This document shows positions 51,926-58,849 of a DNA stretch of 64,000 nt, piece by piece. The notes under the pieces are model-generated. The model searched no databases and was not told where the DNA came from. It was given only the letters and a program-made list of their open reading frames with translations. The position numbers and the translations under genes were made by a program. The stretch's first letter is position 1; each line of letters begins with the position of its first letter. The DNA lies in assembly GCA_033762195.1 (NCBI GenBank), contig JANRLV010000010.1, positions 1 through 64,000 on the forward strand. The letters are read 5' to 3'. The DNA is from SpSt-398 sp033762195 (GTDB lineage Bacteria; Bacteroidota; Bacteroidia; Chitinophagales; Chitinophagaceae).

Positions 51926-52717
51926 ATGAAGCGTATTGCACTTTTGCTTGTTCTGACCCTCACGGGCTCCCTGCTTTGGGCCCAGCAAACCCAGGGACGT
52001 ATTGTTTATGAACGCACCTCCAAGTTGAGGATCCAGATCGGGGGTGATAACCCGGCTTTCGCCAATGCCATACCCCAGGAAAGAAAAGACCGGTTTGAAC
52101 TGCTTTTTGCCAATAACCAAACCCTCTGGCGGGCCATGCCGGATATGGGAGAAGATGAAATGAGTTTTGGTGGCGAAGGGGCCCAGATCCGAATGATTAT
52201 GCCTGGCTCGCAGGATATCAGTTTCAGCGATCTGCCAGAAATGAGAAAAGTTGACTACCGTGAGCTGTTTGGAAAGAACTTCCTTGTAGCTGATACCATC
52301 AACCGTCTCAATTGGAAATTAAGTGATGAAACAAAAGAGATACTCGGTCATAAATGCCGAAAAGCCACCAGCAGCCGTACACAAGCAAGTATGCGGATGA
52401 ATAATGACAATGGGGTGATCACCCGGCAGGAAATCACGGACACCCTGGAGATCACAGCCTGGTTTGCCACGGATATGCCTGTATTTGCCGGACCATTGAT
52501 CTACCAGGGCCAGTTACCCGGCGCTGTACTTGAGGTGACCGAAGGTGACCGTGTCAGCATTGTAGCGGTAGAGATCTCCGATAAGGTAGATACCAAAGAG
52601 ATAAAAGAACCCAAAGGCGGGAAAAAGATCACCCAGGCAGAATTTGTAAAAGAAAGGGAGAAAATGATGAAGGAAATGCAGGAGAATGGAGGCATGCAAT
52701 TCCGGATGCGTAACTAG
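51926..52717 (+). CDS. GLPGLI family protein
   Basis: A 263-residue secreted protein with a signal peptide (MKRIALLLVLTLTGSLLWAQ). Family features: GRIVYERTSKL near the mature start, ETKEILGHKCRKATS, TAWFATDMP, and the eponymous loop seen here as QGQLPGAVLEV. GLPGLI proteins are specific to Bacteroidota, and their genes commonly lie next to TonB/CarboxypepD beta-barrel genes; function unknown. Here the barrel gene is about 6 kb away but shares an identical upstream operator. The C-terminal tail is charged and Met-rich (KEREKMMKEMQENGG). Confidence 0.88.
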   Translation: MKRIALLLVLTLTGSLLWAQQTQGRIVYERTSKLRIQIGGDNPAFANAIPQERKDRFELLFANNQTLWRAMPDMGEDEMSFGGEGAQIRMIMPGSQDISFSDLPEMRKVDYRELFGKNFLVADTINRLNWKLSDETKEILGHKCRKATSSRTQASMRMNNDNGVITRQEITDTLEITAWFATDMPVFAGPLIYQGQLPGAVLEVTEGDRVSIVAVEISDKVDTKEIKEPKGGKKITQAEFVKEREKMMKEMQENGGMQFRMRN

Positions 52718-52738
52718 ACCAGGATCCTTTGATCATAT

Positions 52739-52774
52739 GGATTACGCGGATTTCGCGAATTACACGAATTTTAT
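52739..52774. repeat. Nine-bp tandem repeat GRATTWCRC
   Basis: GGATTACGC, GGATTTCGC, GAATTACAC and a degenerate GAATTTTAT, between the GLPGLI gene and the next gene, ending at its start codons. Period 9 rather than 7, and no opposite arm. Confidence 0.75.
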
Positions 52775-52777
52775 GGT

Positions 52778-53311
52778 ATGTTTAATCTCTTTAATAAAAA
52801 GCAGCCACTAAAATTCCAGGACATCGTCTGGATACACGGGCCGGCAAAAAAATCAGGATTACTTACTTTACTAAAAGATAAACCCGGCGCCGTATTGATC
52901 GCCTGGTTCGAAGAAACCCGGGAAGAGTTTTCGCAATTCCTTCAGGCACGTGGCATCGATACTCCCGTTTATCTCTACCGGGAGCTGCACGCCTCACAGG
53001 CCTCCGGCAAACCGATCTTTCTGCTCGAGCATTATCCCTTAGCGGAAAAGGAAAGAGAATTGTTTCAAAACTTCACCGGACAGGAGATATTAATCCTTAG
53101 CGCGCTCGACGAGCCACTTTTCAAACGCTTTGGCGGTGATAAGATCGTCGACATGATGAAAAAGCTGGGTATGGATGAAGCTGAATCCATCTCCCATAAC
53201 CTGATCAGTTCGGCTATTACCAACGCACAGGAAAAGATCGCCAAAAAGATCACGCTCGAACAATCCGCCAGGTCGGCAGGGGAGTGGCTGGAACGCAATT
53301 TCCCCGCCTAA
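52778..53311 (+). CDS. Hypothetical cytoplasmic protein
   Basis: A 177-residue soluble alpha/beta protein (KFQDIVWIHGPAKKSGLLTL; AVLIAWFEETREEFSQFL; then GQEILILSALDEPLFKRFGG). The alternation of strands and helices resembles the helicase-like fold of SecA-related or DEAD-type proteins, without a P-loop. The C-terminus is helical. Not recognised further. A second ATG 5 bp upstream is out of frame. Its stop overlaps the convergent gene at 53308 by 4 bp. Confidence 0.7.
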   Translation: MFNLFNKKQPLKFQDIVWIHGPAKKSGLLTLLKDKPGAVLIAWFEETREEFSQFLQARGIDTPVYLYRELHASQASGKPIFLLEHYPLAEKERELFQNFTGQEILILSALDEPLFKRFGGDKIVDMMKKLGMDEAESISHNLISSAITNAQEKIAKKITLEQSARSAGEWLERNFPA

Positions 53312-54576
53312 TTTTCTTTTGTGGCCACTTTACGCGTGGAACCCAGACCGGCAACAAAATTCAACGCCGCGATCAGATTGCCTCCTTTGCTGATCGTTCC
53401 ATCGAAATTGCGACCAAAAGCAAAACTTAGTTTTTGATTTTTCCAGAGGGCATATTCCGCATTCAATACAAAACGCCAGGAAGGTTGGAGATCAGATTTT
53501 CCCAACACACTCCGGTAGAGTAATTCGCTGCTGAGCGCAAACCGGCCTTCCACCGCATTGATCAGCAATCTTCCTCCCGCATCAAAAGTGGAGACCTTAT
53601 CGGTGCTCAGGTTTCCCTGTGGATCGGCAAAGATCGATTCGGGTTGATAGAGGTAGCGCAGGATGAATAAAGAAGTAACCCCTTTATTCCCGTTCTCATT
53701 GCCCATGGTCAGCCAGGCGCCAGCTTTGGACATGCGGCTATTGTCAAACCGGTTGGCCGGAAAATCAACAACGATCCCCGAAGCGAAATCTATAAAAAAG
53801 CCCTTCCGTTCCTGCGAAAAGGAACTGGCCGTTTCCTTTAATTTCTTATATACCTCACTCGCTTCAGCTACATCGGAACGAAGTTCCTGCATGGCCTCAT
53901 TGGATTCGTTGCCGATCAAAACTTCCAACGAATCGATGGCCTTGGTCAAGAAGGTAGCGCGTTGTTTCTCTGCCTCTGTCCAATTGGCACTGGGTTTTTT
54001 AATGATACCTTTTAATTCCACCTTGTACACGCTCACTTGTTCGTTATGTGCATTTGACTGACTGATCTGTGCGAACGCATTCAATAAGTGCTTTTGCAGG
54101 TTGATCAATGAGTCGTAGATCTTTTCTGTTTTGCGCGTCCATCCGGGGCGTTTGATCGAAAACTTGATCCCAAAGGCGAGCTTGGTAGTTTTCAGGCTAT
54201 CTACATCATCTCCACCATCGGGGCCAAGCCTTGAATAGCCTGCTGAAACCACAAAGGTTTGCGGGATGGTGTACTTGTTATCATTAAATGTATTGAGCAG
54301 GTATTTCTTTCGTTTCATCAGAAAGGGAGCCAGTTCCACTGCATAGGCATCCGGGATGGAAAAATTGGTGGTGGCATTTTGCAGCGATAGCCGAAAATCA
54401 GTTATATCACTGGGTCTTTCGATCAGGCTGGGTGAAATACCCAACAAGTTGAAGGCCGGAGAAGACGGTGATTTAAGCAGATCCAGTTTGATGGTGGTAT
54501 CAATCTCGGATTCCTGAGCAGCGAGACGCATCACCAGGAACAGCGAAAGCAGAATTGTTATTACACGAAGTTTCAT
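53308..54576 (-). CDS. Hypothetical outer-membrane protein with coiled coil
   Basis: A 422-residue secreted protein: signal peptide about 1-20 (ending LAAQ), a beta-rich N-terminal part, a long helical/coiled-coil segment (about 150-255), and a C-terminal part with alternating strands ending in SFAFGRNFDGTISKGGNLI, as in outer-membrane barrels. Family not recognised. It follows the 135-residue gene by 10 bp and the three-helix membrane protein further upstream; the three form an operon. Confidence 0.65.
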   Translation of the reverse strand: MKLRVITILLSLFLVMRLAAQESEIDTTIKLDLLKSPSSPAFNLLGISPSLIERPSDITDFRLSLQNATTNFSIPDAYAVELAPFLMKRKKYLLNTFNDNKYTIPQTFVVSAGYSRLGPDGGDDVDSLKTTKLAFGIKFSIKRPGWTRKTEKIYDSLINLQKHLLNAFAQISQSNAHNEQVSVYKVELKGIIKKPSANWTEAEKQRATFLTKAIDSLEVLIGNESNEAMQELRSDVAEASEVYKKLKETASSFSQERKGFFIDFASGIVVDFPANRFDNSRMSKAGAWLTMGNENGNKGVTSLFILRYLYQPESIFADPQGNLSTDKVSTFDAGGRLLINAVEGRFALSSELLYRSVLGKSDLQPSWRFVLNAEYALWKNQKLSFAFGRNFDGTISKGGNLIAALNFVAGLGSTRKVATKEN

Positions 54577-54586
54577 GGAAATAATT

Positions 54587-54994
54587 TTATTGGAAAAACA
54601 GGATCGTGATCTTATACCCTACCGAATCGCCTTGCGATTGCACGGTACGTTTCAGGGAAATGCTGTATTCTTCCACGCCGCCTTTAAGTATCATATCCAG
54701 GGTGGTGAGATCGGTGTCATGGGAAACATCGGTAACCAGCGTATAAATCGTCATTTCCTGCCCTCTCAATTCCGCATTCGTTCCCAGGTCCAGGTCTTCG
54801 ATGGAACCTTCCTGTTCCCTGACCAGGGTAGTGCTCTCGAGTTTTACGGTACTGATGGCCGATTGCCCGGTAGCGCCGGGAAAAAGGTCAAGGTGTACGT
54901 GTCGGTCGGAATCCTCCACTTTGTACATTCCGAAATGGGCGGTGCGTTCATCGGATTCGTTGACGAGTGTCTTTAGTGCTTTTTTCTTTGCCAT
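54587..54994 (-). CDS. Hypothetical acidic soluble protein
   Basis: A 135-residue protein with no signal peptide or membrane helix, rich in Asp/Glu and Thr, with a probable beta-sandwich pattern (HVHLDLFPGATGQSAI; SISLKRTVQSQGDSVGYKI). Not recognised. It lies between a three-helix membrane protein (24 bp upstream) and a secreted barrel-like protein (10 bp downstream) and is presumably part of the same function. Confidence 0.6.
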   Translation of the reverse strand: MAKKKALKTLVNESDERTAHFGMYKVEDSDRHVHLDLFPGATGQSAISTVKLESTTLVREQEGSIEDLDLGTNAELRGQEMTIYTLVTDVSHDTDLTTLDMILKGGVEEYSISLKRTVQSQGDSVGYKITILFFQ

Positions 54995-55018
54995 GTAAAA
55001 AAGTGTTATGGTGTTTGA

Positions 55019-55837
55019 TTAAGGTGTTCTTCTGCGGGTGGTATCTGATCCGGAACCCAGGCTATTGGCGATGCTTTTGTACACTTCACCAATGGACTTG
55101 ATCTCGCGGGCATCGATGGTCAGAATATAATTGGTCAGGTTATTAATTGTCACGGTGTTCATGTTGATCAGCGAATCGGCCTCGCGGAGATAGCGGTTTG
55201 TATCGATCCGGGTGAACGCGGAATCCTTGTCCTTGATCTTTTTTATTTCGGTAATGGTAAAAAGCCGGGTATTCTGCAAGGCTGATAATTGGCCCACAAT
55301 ATTTGCTTCGGCTTTGGTGTAATTCATGTAGGACCCGATGTTCTGATTAAAATTCTCCTGTTGCTTAAATACCACGGGGAAAAAACCACAAAAGGTGACC
55401 ACCATTAGTATCCCAAGGAAGAGGGCCTTGAGTGGTTCGGAGCTTCCTCCCCATCCCTTATTAATTACTATAAATAGCACTACGCCTCCTACGCAGGAAA
55501 AAAGCATTGTAAGTATGAGTACGCCATAATAGTTCCGGAAAAAGAGTCGGCTCAAGGCCAGGTAATGCGCTTTTCGGACAGCCAATATCTTCTGTTGAGT
55601 TTTAATGGTTTTAAACTGGGTCTCAGACATAAGGTCTGGTTTTGAAACTTTATCGATATGTTGCTGGATAAGTTCCTGGGACCTGGAAAATGGATCCATC
55701 ATTCTTATTGCCACATTTCCCATTTGCACATTGGCAATCAGGAACACGATGGAGGCGGTCAATACTACCGAGGAAAAGACAATGATGGATTTCACCTTGT
55801 CGGTCTGAGCGCGGTAAAGGGCGAAAGGAGATTGCAT
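55019..55837 (-). CDS. Hypothetical three-helix membrane protein
   Basis: A 272-residue protein with TM segments at about 17-37, 103-125 and 136-156, a helical loop between the first two and a helical C-terminal domain of about 110 residues. Not recognised. First of three co-directional unknown genes. It begins 139 bp downstream of the NarL-type regulator, with a 36-bp hairpin in the gap, so it might be controlled by that system or be a separate unit. Confidence 0.65.
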   Translation of the reverse strand: MQSPFALYRAQTDKVKSIIVFSSVVLTASIVFLIANVQMGNVAIRMMDPFSRSQELIQQHIDKVSKPDLMSETQFKTIKTQQKILAVRKAHYLALSRLFFRNYYGVLILTMLFSCVGGVVLFIVINKGWGGSSEPLKALFLGILMVVTFCGFFPVVFKQQENFNQNIGSYMNYTKAEANIVGQLSALQNTRLFTITEIKKIKDKDSAFTRIDTNRYLREADSLINMNTVTINNLTNYILTIDAREIKSIGEVYKSIANSLGSGSDTTRRRTP

Positions 55838-55889
55838 GGTTTGGTTGGTTTACTTCCAGCAATTTCGTCATTTGGCCAGGGTCGAAATA

Positions 55890-55925
55890 CCGTGAAATAA
55901 CGGAATTTGTTCCGTCATTTCACGG
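55890..55925. promoter_or_regulatory. 16-bp near-perfect inverted repeat
   Basis: CCGTGAAATAACGGAA (55890-55905) and TTCCGTCATTTCACGG (55910-55925) are inverted copies with one mismatch and a 4-bp loop. It is 53 bp upstream of the membrane-protein gene and 51 bp after the NarL-type regulator stop. No U-tract follows on the minus strand, so an operator (possibly for the NarL-type regulator) is as likely as a terminator. Confidence 0.5.
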
Positions 55926-55976
55926 AGTCTGTCTAGGTAGAAATTCTGATTTCAAAGATGCATCAGGCTCAGGGAT

Positions 55977-56633
55977 TTATATCCTGACGATCCCGTGTTT
56001 GATGGCAAAGAGGACCAATCCAACCCGGCTTTTAAGCCCCAGTTTTTCGAACAGGCTGTCCCGGTAGCCGTCGATAGTCCTGGGACTCAGGTTCATTCGG
56101 TCGGCGATTTCTTTATAGGTCATTTCGGTGGAGGCGTATTTTAGAAACTCTTCTTCCCGGGGATTTAACCCCTGCAAAGGGGAGGCACTGCCTTCTTCTT
56201 CATCCATCTGGTGAATGGAATGAAGCAATTTCCCCGTAACCATATCGGAGTAATGAAACCCTTTATGCAGAATCGCCTCCAAGGCGGCCCTTAATTCCGA
56301 AGGTTCACTGTCTTTAAGGATATAGCCCCTGGCCCCGCTCCGGAGCATCCGGATGATAGCGTGTTCATCGTCATACATACTCAGGGCCAGGACCTTTACA
56401 TCCGGATAGTATTTTTTAAGCCAACTGGTTGTTTCATAACCATCCTTGATGGGCATATTGATGTCCATTAAAACAAGATCGGGTATGGCACCTTCGGCCA
56501 CTTTATTCATTAGATCCTGTCCATTGTCTGCCTGGAACAATACCTCATATCCAAGCTTGGTTACAAGTCCGGCAAGTCCATCACGCAGAAGGATATGGTC
56601 GTCGGCGAGGGCTATTGTTTTTGTATTACTCAT
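55977..56633 (-). CDS. NarL/FixJ-type response regulator
   Basis: A 218-residue regulator: receiver about 5-120 (Asp in DLVLMDINMPIKDG) and LuxR-type helix-turn-helix about 150-212 (NPREEEFLKYASTEMTYKEIADRMNLS and TIDGYRDSLFEKLGL). Overlap and spacing (14 bp) pair it with the HisKA_3 kinase upstream. Target genes unknown. Confidence 0.93.
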   Translation of the reverse strand: MSNTKTIALADDHILLRDGLAGLVTKLGYEVLFQADNGQDLMNKVAEGAIPDLVLMDINMPIKDGYETTSWLKKYYPDVKVLALSMYDDEHAIIRMLRSGARGYILKDSEPSELRAALEAILHKGFHYSDMVTGKLLHSIHQMDEEEGSASPLQGLNPREEEFLKYASTEMTYKEIADRMNLSPRTIDGYRDSLFEKLGLKSRVGLVLFAIKHGIVRI

Positions 56634-56647
56634 AGCAGTTGCTTCTT

Positions 56648-57454
56648 TTAGCCAGTAATGGTAGTTGTTCCTGGGGCTTTGATCAAAATGGTTGTTCCTT
56701 TTCCCGGGCTGCTTTCAATCGTTACACTACCCCCAATATGGCTCACGCGCGCATTCATATTTCGAATACCCAGACCCTGGGTTGGGAGGAGCTGATCTTG
56801 TTGATTCACTAAAAAGCCCTTCCCGTCATCTCGCACAAAAATAGACAAGCCAGCCTGATCGTACTGAGCCATGATCTCAATGCAATTTGCCTCGGCATGT
56901 TTAATAATATTCTGAAGGCATTCCTGTACCACCCTGAAAAGGATAAGCTCATGCTGGGGCTTCAGGCGAAACAAAGTTCCTTCCTGGCGCATGGAGACAG
57001 TATATTTTCCCGTACGTCGTATCATTTCCAACTCCTCTTCCATGGCCCTGCTCAAACCCAAGGCCTGAATATTTTCCGTATTAAAAGAGTGGGAAATATC
57101 CCGAAGATCCTGAATGGCCTTGCTAACCAATTTCTTTGCACTGATCATTTTGGTTTCCGCTTCCTTCTCCAATGGCGTATCGATTGTATTTAAATGCAGT
57201 TTGGCGAGACTCAGTACCTGTCCGATATTATCATGTATTTCCTCCGAAATTTTCTTAAGCGTTTGCTCTTGTATTTCAAGTTGCGATTGCAAAAGAGTCT
57301 GGTTATACTCACTCCGGATCTGTTCATTGCGTTTTACCAACAAATCCTGGCGTTGCCGGTAGAGTATAACGAACACAATGATGAAAAGCAATAGAAATAT
57401 CACCAGGCAGATACCTGCTATCACAAGGAGTTTTATATCACCGGTTAATGGCAT
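56648..57454 (-). CDS. Sensor histidine kinase, HisKA_3 type
   Basis: A 268-residue kinase with one N-terminal membrane helix (about 9-32), a coiled linker, the HisKA_3 motif with His in ISEEIHDNIGQVL, and HATPase with VRDDGKGF and GLGIRNMNARV. The ATG at 57454 lies 7 bp after the upstream stop; an in-frame start at 57490 would overlap that gene by 29 bp and is less likely. Partner of the NarL-type regulator. Confidence 0.9.
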   Translation of the reverse strand: MPLTGDIKLLVIAGICLVIFLLLFIIVFVILYRQRQDLLVKRNEQIRSEYNQTLLQSQLEIQEQTLKKISEEIHDNIGQVLSLAKLHLNTIDTPLEKEAETKMISAKKLVSKAIQDLRDISHSFNTENIQALGLSRAMEEELEMIRRTGKYTVSMRQEGTLFRLKPQHELILFRVVQECLQNIIKHAEANCIEIMAQYDQAGLSIFVRDDGKGFLVNQQDQLLPTQGLGIRNMNARVSHIGGSVTIESSPGKGTTILIKAPGTTTITG

Positions 57455-57461
57455 GAATGGA

Positions 57462-58118
57462 TTAGGCTTTCCCGATTGCCTTAGCCGCATCTTTTCTAAG
57501 GCTTATAAGAAACATAAGATACATTAAATAGTTTCCCCACTCAAAAACGCCCCGCACAATCTTAAAATAACTAACCCCATTAAGGGTTTGTTGAAAAGTG
57601 GAGAGAAAACCCCAATAAAAAATGCTCACACTATAAAAGATCAGGACCCCGGTTGAGAACCAGAAAAAAGGTAGCTGAAACAAAGGGTGCGTTTCCATTG
57701 ATTTCAGTATTTGAAAATACCCGAAAAGCGCAAAAATTACAAGTATAACACCTCTGATCAAGCGAAAGTCAGTATCCAAGCCCAGTACGGGTTCTTTAAT
57801 CCGTAAACTATGCAGGCAAAAATAGGCCACCATAAAAATGGACGCGGCTATGGTGATCTGGCGCATCCAATTTCTTTCAAAGCTCAGGTAAAAGATCCAG
57901 GCCACCAGCAGCGAATCAATGATTCCCAGATATCGGTAATAGGTGAGATTCGAATCAAAGTAAATGGATAAAATGAGGGCGCCTGACTCCTTTATAAAAA
58001 TGTAAACAAATGTGAAGAACAACACCCGATAGGGAAAAGACAGGCGCCTGTATTGCGAGGCGCCTGTTAATATCCCGGCAAAGAGTAAGAGCAGATATAT
58101 GACGATCTTTGCACTCAC
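57462..58118 (-). CDS. Hypothetical seven-helix membrane protein
   Basis: A 218-residue integral membrane protein with about seven hydrophobic segments and few charged loops (for example IKESGALILSIYFDSNLTYYRYLG). Not recognised by family. It lies 3 bp after the lipoprotein gene and 7 bp before the kinase gene, so it may be the membrane sensor for that short kinase. Confidence 0.75.
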   Translation of the reverse strand: MSAKIVIYLLLLFAGILTGASQYRRLSFPYRVLFFTFVYIFIKESGALILSIYFDSNLTYYRYLGIIDSLLVAWIFYLSFERNWMRQITIAASIFMVAYFCLHSLRIKEPVLGLDTDFRLIRGVILVIFALFGYFQILKSMETHPLFQLPFFWFSTGVLIFYSVSIFYWGFLSTFQQTLNGVSYFKIVRGVFEWGNYLMYLMFLISLRKDAAKAIGKA

Positions 58119-58121
58119 TGA

Positions 58122-58751
58122 TTACTGTCTTACTACTTCTGTATTATTAAAGTCTTTCATCACCTCTGTATTGCCTACTGTTTTATGCCAGTTCAAGTCG
58201 CTCCGGTAAATGGCCCTGCGTGTTGCTTCCGGAAGTGTGGTTAGATTAACATCCCCGGGACAACTTGTTGGACAAGGCAGGAACTCGTCCGCAATATAAG
58301 AAAGGTCGTTTGACAGATCATTTTTAACGCCAACCAGGATCAGGCGGTAAGAGCCATTGGGGGCCTTTCCAAAGTAAACCCGGGCACCATTAACCAGTTT
58401 GTTTCTAATATTGTTGATATCTGAAGCGGAAATATAAAAACCCCGTATCAGGTTTCCATTGTTATCAACAATCCCCGGAATTGGGTTTGATAAATAAGCC
58501 TTATGATATGAGCGGGCCGTAGGTTCGGGAATCTCGTTATCATCTTTCTCAAATACATATTTCTGATGGGACTCCAACACAGGCTTTGATGTATCTCCCT
58601 GGTTGATGATTGCCTCGCAAATGGCCAATGAGTCCTCATGGCTAAGTTGAACTTTTCCGCCCTGTTCATTACAGGACATTAAAAGGAAGAGAAGTGTTAC
58701 CCCAAAGATGCTAAGGCGTAATGGCGTGCGAAGAAGGAAATGGTGTCGCAT
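58122..58751 (-). CDS. Hypothetical lipoprotein
   Basis: A 209-residue protein with a signal peptide ending at lipobox FLLMSC (Cys27). The mature part has SEDSLAICEAII-like helices and a central segment (VYFGKAPNGSYRLILVGVK) suggesting a small alpha/beta domain. Not recognised. First gene of a unit with the seven-helix protein, HisKA_3 kinase and NarL-type regulator, so a sensory accessory role is possible. Confidence 0.7.
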   Translation of the reverse strand: MRHHFLLRTPLRLSIFGVTLLFLLMSCNEQGGKVQLSHEDSLAICEAIINQGDTSKPVLESHQKYVFEKDDNEIPEPTARSYHKAYLSNPIPGIVDNNGNLIRGFYISASDINNIRNKLVNGARVYFGKAPNGSYRLILVGVKNDLSNDLSYIADEFLPCPTSCPGDVNLTTLPEATRRAIYRSDLNWHKTVGNTEVMKDFNNTEVVRQ

Positions 58752-58849
58752 AATAGTTGATTTTGGTTTGAATTGTTCTTACGAAAATCAACTATTTAGG
58801 TGTAACCCTGGCCCGTTTTTTCCCCTTTTTTTAGGGTGAAATCACGGTA

